In this document: one piece after another, positions 19,153 to 27,527 of the stretch
Layout: each line of letters starts with the position of its first letter
How positions within the stretch are numbered: the stretch's first letter is position 1
NCBI RefSeq assembly: GCF_007049795.1
Contig: NZ_SCFY01000030.1
Location: forward strand, 1-50,213
Reading direction: 5' to 3'
Length of the DNA: 50,213 bases
Source: Ectopseudomonas mendocina
GTDB lineage: Bacteria; Pseudomonadota; Gammaproteobacteria; Pseudomonadales; Pseudomonadaceae
The notes under the pieces: generated by a model
The model's database searches: none
Told to the model about the DNA's origin: nothing
What the model saw: only the letters and a program-made list of their open reading frames with translations
Translations under genes and position numbers: made by a program

Positions 19153-19800
19153 ATGAGCCGCGCCGTAATCGCCGCCCTCGCCATCTGCTGCAGCCTGGGC
19201 GTGCAGGCCGACCAGCACCAGCAGGATCTGGCCTACAGCTTGGGCGTACGCCTTGGCGAGCGCCTGCATGAAGAGGTGCCTGACCTGCCACTGAGCGAGC
19301 TGCTCGAAGGCCTGCGCCAGGCCTACGAAGGCAAGCCCTTGCGACTCGACGCAGGTCGAATCGAGAAGCTGCTGGATGAACACGAAGCGCGTATCGAAGC
19401 CTCGCCACAGCGCCACACCAAAGCCATCGAAACCGAGCAGCGCTTTCTCGCCGAGCAAGGTCGCCGCCCGAACGTGCGGGCACTGGCCAATGGCGTGCTG
19501 GTGACGGAGCTAAGCCCTGGCAGCGGCCCGACACCCACCGCTCGCAGCCGAGTGCAGGTGATTTACCGCGGCGAACTGGCCGACGGCAGCGTATTCGATG
19601 AAAGCAGCACGCCGCAGTGGTTTCGCCTGGACAGGCTGATCGCCGGCTGGCGCAGCGCGTTACTGCAAATGCCGAAAGGCGCTCATTGGCGCCTGGTCAT
19701 TCCAGCGGACCAGGCGTACGGAAAAGAAGGTGCGGGTGACCTGATACCACCCTATGCGCCACTGGTGTTCGATCTGCGCTTGCTCGATGTGGCCGACTGA
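19153..19800 (+). CDS. FKBP-type peptidyl-prolyl cis-trans isomerase (periplasmic)
   Basis: A 215-residue protein with a short signal peptide (about residues 1-19, SRAVIAALAICCSLGVQA). It then has the helical FkpA/Mip-type N-terminal dimerisation domain (DLAYSLGVRLGERL) and a C-terminal FKBP domain (VQVIYRGELADGSVFDESST, then WRLVIPADQAYGKEG). It catalyses proline isomerisation during folding of exported proteins. The position next to algP and algQ is conserved in Pseudomonas. GGGAGA lies 7 nt before the ATG. Confidence 0.9.
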   Translation: MSRAVIAALAICCSLGVQADQHQQDLAYSLGVRLGERLHEEVPDLPLSELLEGLRQAYEGKPLRLDAGRIEKLLDEHEARIEASPQRHTKAIETEQRFLAEQGRRPNVRALANGVLVTELSPGSGPTPTARSRVQVIYRGELADGSVFDESSTPQWFRLDRLIAGWRSALLQMPKGAHWRLVIPADQAYGKEGAGDLIPPYAPLVFDLRLLDVAD

Positions 19801-19828
19801 GCGCCAACCCGGTTTCGAACAGACAAGC

Positions 19829-19848
19829 GGCCCGGAGCCATCCGGGCC
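19829..19848. terminator. Hairpin between convergent FKBP gene and algQ
   Basis: GGCCCGGA-gcca-TCCGGGCC, a perfect 8-bp stem located between the two stop codons. It lacks a U-tract on either side, so it is only a candidate bidirectional terminator. Confidence 0.5.
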
Positions 19849-19863
19849 ATTCGCATCAGGCGT

Positions 19864-20337
19864 TCAGATCGCCTCGGCAGCCTGTTCCTGATGGGAGTTG
19901 TGCAGCACCTCGATCAGGCAGTCTTCAAGTTCGAAGCGCTCATGCAGCAATTGCCCAAGATGATTGAGCTCCGCCACCAATGAGGTGCTGTCGCGGCAAT
20001 CGCCGTTGTCGCAGTGGTCGTTGAACGCCAGCGCAACCGCGGTAATGGCTTCGATGCGCGGGTAGATCTGCTTGGCCAGCTCCAGACCACGCTGATCGTT
20101 GAAGGCCTTGGCCTCGTTGGTCAGTTGTTCGTAGACCTCGAAGTGCCCCGCCGAAACGTAGTCCACCAGCAGCTCGCAGAAGCCCTGCAGAGATTCGCAA
20201 TTGATGGCAGGTGCCTGTGGCGCTTTGGTGATAGCGGTATAGGCCAGCACCAGTTCGCGGCGCTCACCCAGCCAGCGATCGATCATCTGGTGAACCCCGC
20301 CCCAGCGTTCCTGTGCGTTCTGACAACTCTCAAGCAT
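19864..20337 (-). CDS. algQ: Anti-sigma-70 factor Rsd/AlgQ
   Basis: A 157-residue helical protein of the Rsd/AlgQ family, which binds the primary sigma factor and shifts RNA polymerase toward alternative sigma factors. In Pseudomonas AlgQ affects alginate and siderophore production. Diagnostic stretches include ERWGGVHQMIDRWLGERREL, FCELLVDYVSAGHFEVYEQL and YPRIEAITAVALAFNDH. Start and length match the family. A TTGACA-like -35 lies in the roughly 310-nt upstream gap. Confidence 0.93.
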   Translation of the reverse strand: MLESCQNAQERWGGVHQMIDRWLGERRELVLAYTAITKAPQAPAINCESLQGFCELLVDYVSAGHFEVYEQLTNEAKAFNDQRGLELAKQIYPRIEAITAVALAFNDHCDNGDCRDSTSLVAELNHLGQLLHERFELEDCLIEVLHNSHQEQAAEAI

Positions 20338-20445
20338 GATGAACCTCGCTTCCCTTGTCGCTGCTGCCTGTTATACGCCCGTTCCCGAGACGTTTTTTAT
20401 GGCCTGCCTCCTTGCTAGCCACCCTTCTGGCCGTCGCTACGCGAC

Positions 20446-20477
20446 GTTAAAAGCCGAACCCGACGACTTTTTGTCAA
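20446..20477 (-). promoter_or_regulatory. Candidate sigma-70 promoter for algQ
   Basis: On the minus strand a perfect TTGACA (complement of 20472-20477) is followed 20 nt later by TTTAAC (complement of 20446-20451). The spacer is longer than the optimal 17, so strength is doubtful. The rest of the 20338-20646 gap, upstream of algQ and past the dsbB stop, shows no gene. Confidence 0.35.
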
Positions 20478-20646
20478 TCGGTGCCTTAACCTCAGAAAAC
20501 AGTCGGAAAATGGCGTTTTTCCGGCGGTACGTGCGAGCCAGATTATGCTCGTGGGCACACACCATCAAGGCATCGCAGCGAGAAAATTTCATACGAGCGT
20601 TTAATGTCGAAGCCACGAGCGGTATGGCTTCGCGCAATTCGCATTC

Positions 20647-21138
20647 TCAATCGCGACGCAGCAGCTGGAACAGGCAGAACCCGAGCATGCCGATGAAACC
20701 CAGCAGGCTCCACTCGGGGATGCTCATACCGAACAGCGTCCATTTCACCTCGGCGCAGTCAGCACTACCCTGGAACACTAGGCGCACGATGTCCTGCATC
20801 GGCAGAGCTTCCATCATGAACTCGAGGCTCGGCAGGCACGCTTCGAGCTGATCGGCCGGCACGCTCTGCAGCCAGATCTGCCGGCCGGCGGTGGCGGCGC
20901 CAGCGCCGGCGAACAGCAGTGCCAGTACCGCGTAAACGCGGCGCCCTAGGCTGCCTGGCCCATGGATCGCAGCGATCAGGCAGACCACGCCGAACAACAC
21001 CACGCAGATGCGTTGCAGCACGCACATCGGGCAGGGCTCCAGCCCGACGACGTGTTCCAGGTACAACGCTGCCGCCATCAGCAGTACGCAGCCGATGAAT
21101 GCCAGGAAAAACAGGGGACGCGGACTGGCCAAGTGCAT
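20647..21138 (-). CDS. dsbB: Disulfide bond formation protein B (DsbB family)
   Basis: A 163-residue four-helix inner-membrane protein that reoxidises DsbA with quinone. The first redox pair is in EPCPMCVLQR. The second loop pair is the cysteines in LEACLPSLEFM and GSADCAEV. In Pseudomonas the copy at this locus is often called dsbH or dsbB2. I chose ATG 21138 (MHLASPRPLFF) over 21198 because it leads directly into the first helix. It lies downstream of the hem cluster. Confidence 0.92.
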   Translation of the reverse strand: MHLASPRPLFFLAFIGCVLLMAAALYLEHVVGLEPCPMCVLQRICVVLFGVVCLIAAIHGPGSLGRRVYAVLALLFAGAGAATAGRQIWLQSVPADQLEACLPSLEFMMEALPMQDIVRLVFQGSADCAEVKWTLFGMSIPEWSLLGFIGMLGFCLFQLLRRD

Positions 21139-21186
21139 GGTGGCTCCGGGAGGGAAATCGAGGGCCGTACGGTAGAGGAAAGCGAG

Positions 21187-21206
21187 GGCGCCTTTCAAGG
21201 CGCCCC
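21187..21206 (-). terminator. Hairpin after the hemCDXY operon
   Basis: GGGCGCC-tttcaa-GGCGCCC, a perfect 7-bp GC-rich stem 84 bp beyond the hemY stop. No clear U-run follows on the minus strand, so it may attenuate rather than end transcription into dsbB. Confidence 0.5.
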
Positions 21207-21289
21207 GTTAATCAGAGTCGGCTGTTCATCAGGCTGGAACGCCCCTCCGTCCGCATCCCAAACCTACCGCGGCATTCGGCCGCAGTCAT

Positions 21290-22537
21290 TCAAGCGCTGA
21301 CGCCCTGCGGTTGAGGCAGAGAGGGCAAGCCTTGATGCAGCAAGCCAAGACTCTCCAGCAGTAGCTGATTGCTGCGTTCCAGCTCGCCCAACTGCGCCAG
21401 CAGACGCGCCAGTTCGGCACAGGTTTCCGGATGGCGCTCGATCTTCAGACTGGTCTCGAAGTAATCGCGCGCCTTGCCCCATAACTGGTTCTGCAGGCAT
21501 AGGCGGCCCAGGGTCAAGAGCAAGGCTGGGTCCTGCGGATGCTGCTTGAGCCAGAGTTCGGCGGTTTGCAGCTGACGCGCCGGATCAGCGCCACGCAGCA
21601 CGCCATAGAAGCGCGCCAGACGGCTGTCGTAGCCACGCTTGAGCGCACCACGCAAAACCTCTTCGGCTTCTTCCTGTGCGCCTAGTCGACGCAATTGCTC
21701 GACGTAGGTAGCAATCAGCTCAGGTTCCTGACGCAGCGGTGAAGACAGCTGTTGCCAGGCCTGGGTCAGAGGCTGCAGTGCGGTTTCACCGTCACCCTGA
21801 CCTAGCTGCCCGGCATCGGCCAGACGACCGCGCCAGGTCTCGCGCTCCAGCTCGTCGAGTTCGGCGGCAGGCAGGGCCTTTTCCTTGCGCAGCTCAGGCA
21901 GCAGGCCAAGCAGTGCCGACCAGTCCTGACGCTGCAAATACAGGCGCTGTAGCTGGCGCAACACCAGATGATGGCCCGGATGACGCTCGCGCATCGCCTG
22001 CAGGGTCTCTAGCGCAGCCTCACTGTCGCCACGATTGCGTTGCAGCTCAGCGTGGGTCAGGGCAATTGCCAGCTCAGCTTGGGGCTGCTTGCTCAGTGCG
22101 CGCTCAAGCAGGGCATCGCTCTGCTCATGTTGACCAAGCTTGTTGGCAGCCCGTGCTGCGCCCAGGTAATACATCAACGGTCGGCTGTCGGCTTCGGCGG
22201 CGCGGGTCAACTGACGCTGCGCGCGCGCCCAGCGGCCTTCGGCCAGGTCTTGCATGCCCTGTTCGGATGCCAGACGCACGCGACGACTGCGGTGCAGACG
22301 CGACCAGGGGTTGGCCAGTCGCGTCGAGCTGAGCAGCAGACGCAACGTCCACTTGATCAGGTAGTACAACACCACGACGACCACTAGCAGGCCAAGGAAT
22401 GCCCACAGGCCGGACTGGTAGCGGAAACCCTTGTACGCGAACAACACATAGCCGCGGTCGGCCTCGATAGCCAGGCTGAGCAGATACAACCCGACTGCGA
22501 CGGCCAGCAGTAGCAAAAGCCAGATCAGGCGTCTCAT
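21290..22537 (-). CDS. hemY: HemY, heme biosynthesis-associated membrane TPR protein
   Basis: A 415-residue inner-membrane protein. Two N-terminal helices (residues 1-20 and about 42-64) are followed by a large cytoplasmic TPR region rich in Leu/Ala/Arg/Glu helices. The HemY_N signature is around ADRGYVLFAYKGFRYQSGLW. It has no known enzymatic step and appears to organise late heme synthesis. It overlaps hemX by 4 nt (ATGA). It is not the protoporphyrinogen oxidase that shares the name in Gram-positive bacteria. Confidence 0.9.
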   Translation of the reverse strand: MRRLIWLLLLLAVAVGLYLLSLAIEADRGYVLFAYKGFRYQSGLWAFLGLLVVVVVLYYLIKWTLRLLLSSTRLANPWSRLHRSRRVRLASEQGMQDLAEGRWARAQRQLTRAAEADSRPLMYYLGAARAANKLGQHEQSDALLERALSKQPQAELAIALTHAELQRNRGDSEAALETLQAMRERHPGHHLVLRQLQRLYLQRQDWSALLGLLPELRKEKALPAAELDELERETWRGRLADAGQLGQGDGETALQPLTQAWQQLSSPLRQEPELIATYVEQLRRLGAQEEAEEVLRGALKRGYDSRLARFYGVLRGADPARQLQTAELWLKQHPQDPALLLTLGRLCLQNQLWGKARDYFETSLKIERHPETCAELARLLAQLGELERSNQLLLESLGLLHQGLPSLPQPQGVSA

Positions 22538-23667
22538 TGCGCCTCCTCGGCCGCGGCGGCCCCCTGCCGACGTTGCGCCTGTTTGCGTTGCAGGTAGGCC
22601 TGCAGTGCATCGAGCGAGTCACTCAGGTCCGGCACCTTGACCTCGATGCTGGCATCGGCCAGCTCCTTGAAGCGCTGGCGCAGGGCGCGACTGTCCGGAT
22701 TGTCCAGATTGAAGTGGGCGTCGAGGATTTCCTCGGCCTGCTTCAAGGACTGCTGATAGACACCGGTCTGGCCATGCAGCGCGGCCCACTGTGCCTGCTC
22801 CAGCGCCAGCGACAGACTCAGGCGCACCTGCGACAGGCTTTGCCCGGACAGCAGCGGACGCACGTTGCGATCGGCATCGAATTCGATACGGAAGTACTCC
22901 GAAAGCTTCTTCACCCACTCGCCCCACCAGGCACTGCCATCGCCTTCGGCTGCCAGATCGGAAAGCACATCGCCCTGCCCTTCGAAGGTCGGCGCCAGGG
23001 GATTGAGGGTTGCGGCCTGCTCACGCAAGGCGCCCAGTTGCAGGAACAGGCCGACGCGATCCGGGCGCGCCGTGGTGCGCAGCGCTTCCAGGCTACGGCT
23101 GAGTTGCTCGCGGGCGGCGAAGGCGGCAGGGTCGTCCTGCTCGCGGAGGATTTCATCGGCAGCCAACACCAGTGCTTCGGCGCTGGCGACATCCTGCAAT
23201 GCCGACAACCGCAAAGTCGCCAGGCGCAGCAGGTGCTCGGCTTCGTCCAGACGCCAATCCTGGCGGCTACCATCGAGCACGCTTTCCAGACGCTGGCTCA
23301 TACGCTGCTGATCGTTCTGCAGGTTAGCCAGCAGGCGGCGGCGCTCGTCCAGTTCAGCTGCGCTGGGCAGAGCGGACAGGCGCGAATCCAGGCGCTGGGC
23401 CAATTCATCCACTTTCTTCGCGCTGTCGTCGCGGGTGCGCTGCAGGTCCTCGGCCTGCTGCTGGTCCCTGCTCTGCATTTCATGCAGTTGCCAGAGGCTC
23501 CAGCCACCGGCACCGGCACCTGCCAAACCGATCAGCAGGGCGAATGCGGCAAGACCGCTACCACCACCACTGCGGGTTGGCTTCGCGGGTGGCGGTGTGG
23601 GGGTGGGTTTCACGGCTTCGCTGGCCGGTTTTTCTTCTGGCGTGTTCGGGGTGGATGCTTCGCTCAC
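22534..23667 (-). CDS. hemX: HemX (uroporphyrinogen-III C-methyltransferase-like) membrane protein
   Basis: A 377-residue protein with a Pro/Thr/Lys-rich cytoplasmic N-terminus (1-35), one membrane helix (about 36-60, GLAAFALLIGLAGAGAGGWS) and a long periplasmic coiled-coil-like domain rich in Gln, Arg and Leu. HemX proteins are often annotated as methyltransferases but lack that fold; the role is unknown. The gene sits 12 nt after hemD and overlaps hemY by 4 nt, placing it inside the hemCDXY operon. Confidence 0.88.
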   Translation of the reverse strand: MSEASTPNTPEEKPASEAVKPTPTPPPAKPTRSGGGSGLAAFALLIGLAGAGAGGWSLWQLHEMQSRDQQQAEDLQRTRDDSAKKVDELAQRLDSRLSALPSAAELDERRRLLANLQNDQQRMSQRLESVLDGSRQDWRLDEAEHLLRLATLRLSALQDVASAEALVLAADEILREQDDPAAFAAREQLSRSLEALRTTARPDRVGLFLQLGALREQAATLNPLAPTFEGQGDVLSDLAAEGDGSAWWGEWVKKLSEYFRIEFDADRNVRPLLSGQSLSQVRLSLSLALEQAQWAALHGQTGVYQQSLKQAEEILDAHFNLDNPDSRALRQRFKELADASIEVKVPDLSDSLDALQAYLQRKQAQRRQGAAAAEEAQ

Positions 23668-23679
23668 GTATCCGTCCTT

Positions 23680-24450
23680 TTAGAGGGCGGCAGCCGGAAA
23701 CTGCTCCAGGGCTGCCTGCAAGGCCGCGGCATTGGCGCCACGACAGTCCACAACGATCTGTGCACCCGCAGCGCGGGCCTGTTCGGCGACGCGCGGGCTG
23801 GGTACGAACAAGGGTAGCCGAGCCAACGCCGGCCAGTCATCGCCGGCTAGCTTTTGCAGATGTTCGAAACCCTGCCCACTGCTGACAACCAGGCCGTTCA
23901 GGCGTTCCGCTAGCACCCGCTGACTCAGCTCGCCCGGCGCGTATTGCGGCAGCACACGGCGATACAGTGGCAGATAGTCGACCGTCACGCCTTGGCCGCG
24001 CAAGTGCTCGGCAAGGAATTCTCGGCCACCCTCGCCACGCAGAATCAGAACACGCGGCGCAGATGCCGTGGCAATCGCCTGGTGTAGCGCAGGCAGAGCG
24101 AGCAGCGCTTCGCTGTCATCGGCCGAATCAGGAAAGTGCACGCGCAAGCCCGGCTCGGCGAGCACGGCGGCGGTGGCAGCGCCGACGCTGAACCAAGGCA
24201 TGTCAGGCGTCTGCGCCGTATATTGGGCCAGAAGCCGCAACCCCATGCGAGCCGCCGGTTTACTGACCACGATCACCGCACAGTAGCGTTGCAGTGAGGC
24301 GAAAGCCTCGCGCTGCTCGGGCGTCTCATCCAGCGCTTCGATGGCCAGCAACGGCATGCAGTGACTGAACACACCCTGCGCACCCAGGGTCTGCGCCAGC
24401 GCTGCACAATCCTCGGCTGGACGGGTCAGCAGCAGGCGCCATGCACTCAA
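23680..24450 (-). CDS. hemD: Uroporphyrinogen-III synthase
   Basis: A 256-residue enzyme that closes hydroxymethylbilane into uroporphyrinogen III with inversion of ring D. It has the two-lobe HemD fold, recognisable by the opening WRLLLTRPAEDCAALAQTLG and by the central VGAATAAVLAEPG and LILRGEGGREFLAE stretches. HemD sequences diverge widely, so the operon context is important evidence. It overlaps hemC by 4 nt. Confidence 0.92.
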   Translation of the reverse strand: MSAWRLLLTRPAEDCAALAQTLGAQGVFSHCMPLLAIEALDETPEQREAFASLQRYCAVIVVSKPAARMGLRLLAQYTAQTPDMPWFSVGAATAAVLAEPGLRVHFPDSADDSEALLALPALHQAIATASAPRVLILRGEGGREFLAEHLRGQGVTVDYLPLYRRVLPQYAPGELSQRVLAERLNGLVVSSGQGFEHLQKLAGDDWPALARLPLFVPSPRVAEQARAAGAQIVVDCRGANAAALQAALEQFPAAAL

Positions 24451-25385
24451 GAGTGGCCGGCCTCACCGTAAACGGCCTGAAGAATAGCGTCGGCCCCTTG
24501 CGCCAGCAGCGCCTCGGCGACACGCACCCCAAGGGCTTCAGCATCAGCACTGGCAGCACGCTCTTCGGCGCGCAGCAACAGACCGCCGTCAGGCTGGCCG
24601 ACCAGGCCACGTAACCACAGCTGGTCATTTTCGAGCAGGGCATAGCAGGCGATGGGAACCTGGCAACCGCCGTTGAGATGTTTGTTCAGCGCACGCTCGG
24701 CAGTAACGCGCAGCGCGGTTTCACGGTGATGCAACGGTGCCAGCAAAGCATGCACGTCACTGTCGGCGCTGCGGCACTCGATACCCACGGCGCCCTGGCC
24801 GCCGGCCGGCAGGCTGTCCTCGGCGCTGATCGAACTGCGGATGCGATCTTCGAAGCCCAGGCGAATAAGGCCGGCGGCGGCGAGAATAATGGCGTCGTAT
24901 TCGCCGGCATCGAGCTTGGCCAGCCGGGTGTTGACGTTGCCACGCAGGAACTGGATTTTCAGGTCCGGCCGACGCGCCAGCAGTTGCGCCTGACGGCGCA
25001 GACTGGAAGTGCCGACCACGCTGCCCTCGGGCAGTGCATCAAGGCTGGAGTAGGTATTGGAAACGAAGGCGTCGCGCGGGTCTTCACGCTCGCAGATGCA
25101 GTACAGACCCAGCCCTTCGGGAAAGTCCATCGGCACGTCCTTCATCGAGTGCACGGCGATGTCGGCTTCGTTTTCCAGCAGTGCGGTTTCCAGTTCCTTG
25201 ACGAACAGTCCCTTGCCACCAATTTTCGCCAGCGGCGCGTCGAGCAGCTTGTCGCCGCGGCTGACCATGGGTACCAGGCTGACCTTGAGGCCCGGATGGG
25301 CCTGTTCCAGACGGGCTTTGACATATTCGGCCTGCCACAGGGCCAGGGCGCTCTTACGGGTGGCGATGCGAATTTCGCGGGACAT
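24447..25385 (-). CDS. hemC: Porphobilinogen deaminase (hydroxymethylbilane synthase)
   Basis: A 312-residue enzyme polymerising four porphobilinogens. Visible are MSREIRIATRKSALALWQAE, the catalytic aspartate region AVHSMKDVPMD, the arginine segment GTSSLRRQAQLL and the dipyrromethane-cofactor cysteine Cys241 in NGGCQVPIACY. ATG 25385 is chosen over 25415 because the family starts with MSREIRIATRKS. It opens hemC-hemD-hemX-hemY, downstream of algR, in the arrangement known from Pseudomonas. Confidence 0.96.
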   Translation of the reverse strand: MSREIRIATRKSALALWQAEYVKARLEQAHPGLKVSLVPMVSRGDKLLDAPLAKIGGKGLFVKELETALLENEADIAVHSMKDVPMDFPEGLGLYCICEREDPRDAFVSNTYSSLDALPEGSVVGTSSLRRQAQLLARRPDLKIQFLRGNVNTRLAKLDAGEYDAIILAAAGLIRLGFEDRIRSSISAEDSLPAGGQGAVGIECRSADSDVHALLAPLHHRETALRVTAERALNKHLNGGCQVPIACYALLENDQLWLRGLVGQPDGGLLLRAEERAASADAEALGVRVAEALLAQGADAILQAVYGEAGHS

Positions 25386-25478
25386 GAGGCAATTCCAGAA
25401 AACCGATTGCCGCAAATCATAACAGGCTCGCCCGGCGCCGGCGGAAGGAGGCGGCCATAGGCCGCAGCCGGAGCCCCG

Positions 25479-26225
25479 CTACAGCGACTGCATCATCTTG
25501 CGTACACCGGCCACATGGCGGCGGCTGACCACCAGCGAGTCACCGTCGAGCCCCTTGAGGAACAGTTGGAAGTGTCCGAGCGGGGTGCGCTGCAGGCGCT
25601 CGATACGCTCACGCGCCACCAGTGCATTGCGGTGGATGCGTACGAAGCGATCACCGAACTCGTCTTCCAGCGCCTTCAGCGGCTCATCCAGCAAGACCTC
25701 GCCGCCCTCATGACGCAGAGTGACGTACTTGTGGTCGGCGATGAAGTAGACCACGTGATCCAGCGGGATCAGCTCGATACCCTTGCGGGTTCGCGCACTG
25801 ATATGAGTACGCGGGCCACCGCCAGTCTCCGCTGCGGGACGAGTCAGCGCGGCCAGTTGCACACGATTGGGCCGTTCGGCCTTCTTCAGCGCTTCGCTCA
25901 GACTCTCAGGGCGCACAGGCTTGACCAGATAGCCCACTGCACTGACCTGGAAGGCCTCGAGAGCGAACTCGTCATGAGCCGTGCAAAAAATCACCGCTGG
26001 CGGCGCTTCGCGCTCGCACAATTTGGCAGCGACTTGCAGGCCGTCTAAACCGGGCATGCGGATATCCAGCAGGACCACATCCGGCTTCAGACTATCAATC
26101 AGGGTCAGGGCTTCCTCGCCATTGCTGGCGGCGGGCTCCAGGACCCGGTAACCCTCGAGCTCACCGACCATACGGCTGAGGCGCTCGCGGGCAAGGGGTT
26201 CGTCATCGACGATCAGGACATTCAT
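25479..26225 (-). CDS. algR: Response regulator AlgR
   Basis: A 248-residue LytTR-type response regulator. The receiver domain carries the phosphoacceptor Asp54 (VVLLDIRMPG), acidic pocket residues in NVLIVDDEP and the lysine in GYLVKPV. The C-terminal LytTR DNA-binding domain spans about 140-248 (IADHKYVTLRHEGGEVLLDE, FVRIHRNALVARERIERLQR). In Pseudomonas AlgR controls alginate, type IV pili and other virulence traits. ATG 26225 (MNVLIVDDE) overlaps algZ by 4 nt; the longer frame adds 11 unconserved residues. Confidence 0.96.
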   Translation of the reverse strand: MNVLIVDDEPLARERLSRMVGELEGYRVLEPAASNGEEALTLIDSLKPDVVLLDIRMPGLDGLQVAAKLCEREAPPAVIFCTAHDEFALEAFQVSAVGYLVKPVRPESLSEALKKAERPNRVQLAALTRPAAETGGGPRTHISARTRKGIELIPLDHVVYFIADHKYVTLRHEGGEVLLDEPLKALEDEFGDRFVRIHRNALVARERIERLQRTPLGHFQLFLKGLDGDSLVVSRRHVAGVRKMMQSL

Positions 26226-27295
26226 ATTGCTCTGGCTTCCTGCGTGAGTCTCGCACAAGGATAGCGTAGACAGCTGTAGTGACGGCCGTCACGGCGCTCC
26301 ACGCTGAGACTCGCCTTCGGCCCAAAAAGTGCCGCCAGGCGCGCATCGATATTACTCAGCGCTTGGTGCGTTCCCCGCGACGGGTGCTGCTCGCCCCGCT
26401 CTTCATACGGATTGCTGACACACAAGCTGAACACACCATCCTGGTAATCCGCCTCGACCCGCACCAGGCCGCCTTCGATACGCGGCGCGATGCCATAGAT
26501 CAGCGCATTCTCCAAAAGAGGTTGCAGGGTCAGCTGGGGAATCGGTAGATCCTCCGGCACACCTTCGACCTCCCACTGCAACTGTAGTCGCTCGCCGAGC
26601 CGATAGTGCTCGATCGATAGATATCGTTTCGCCAGTTCCAGTTCCTCCTTCCACGGCACCAGCGTGCCGGGCTTGGCCAGGCTGGCGCGAAACAGATCCG
26701 ACAGATCCAGCACCGCCTGCTCGGCCTTGTACGGATCGAGCGTGACCAGGCTGGCAATGCTGTTGAGGCTATTGAACAGAAAATGCGGGCGAATCCGCGC
26801 CTGCAACGACTCTATACGGGCACGCAACTCGGCCTGCTCCTGCCGACGCCATTGGCTCTGCAGATAAAAATAGCGTAGCAGCAGTGCGGACATGATCAGG
26901 CTGATCAACGCATGGCGCAGATAAAGATTCACTTCACCACTGCGTGGTAGCGGCCCGCCCAGCTCGTAATAGTCAGCCACCGCCGTACAACCCAGAGTCA
27001 GCAGCACCACCAGCACACAGCACAGGCCGCCAGCCAGCGCCGGCGGCAGGCGCGCCAGCAAGGGCCGCAATCGACATAGCACGGCAGCCGACAGCAGCAC
27101 GATCCACTGCACGAACAATGAGGTCAGGGCCAGGCGCACCCAGTCGAAACCCGGCGTCATCGGTTCGGCGAGCACCAGCACCAGTACCAGCAGCTCAGCC
27201 AGCAGTACCATGCTCAGCAGGGCTTCCGGCTGGCACAGTTCCGGGACGAAGAAGTCGTCGATACGTTTGTTCTTGGCAAGCGATTTTGTATGCAT
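26222..27295 (-). CDS. algZ: Sensor histidine kinase AlgZ/FimS
   Basis: A 357-residue LytS-type sensor kinase and partner of AlgR. Several membrane helices occupy residues 25-145. The His_kinase domain has the phosphoacceptor His171 in ARIRPHFLFNSLNSIASL, and the ATP-binding part has QPLLENALIYGI. As is known for this subfamily, the classical glycine-rich boxes are poorly conserved, and I see only a weak G box. Together with algR it forms one transcript, divergent from argH. Confidence 0.94.
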   Translation of the reverse strand: MHTKSLAKNKRIDDFFVPELCQPEALLSMVLLAELLVLVLVLAEPMTPGFDWVRLALTSLFVQWIVLLSAAVLCRLRPLLARLPPALAGGLCCVLVVLLTLGCTAVADYYELGGPLPRSGEVNLYLRHALISLIMSALLLRYFYLQSQWRRQEQAELRARIESLQARIRPHFLFNSLNSIASLVTLDPYKAEQAVLDLSDLFRASLAKPGTLVPWKEELELAKRYLSIEHYRLGERLQLQWEVEGVPEDLPIPQLTLQPLLENALIYGIAPRIEGGLVRVEADYQDGVFSLCVSNPYEERGEQHPSRGTHQALSNIDARLAALFGPKASLSVERRDGRHYSCLRYPCARLTQEARAI

Positions 27296-27527
27296 CGACG
27301 CAGTTTCCGTGTCGCCCTGCTAGCCGGCAAGCCAGACGGCTCCAGCCGGACAAAATAAAGCACCGAAATGCCACCTTCGCGATAGATTTGTGAAGCAGCC
27401 GACACCACTGCGTCCTGCCTGACGGCTAACTCGACACGGCGAAACGCCCGCCGACCCTGTTATTATCGACGCACTTTGTCCGCCATGCTGGCCGCCAACG
27501 TGGCCCGCCCGATTCCGAGCCCAAATC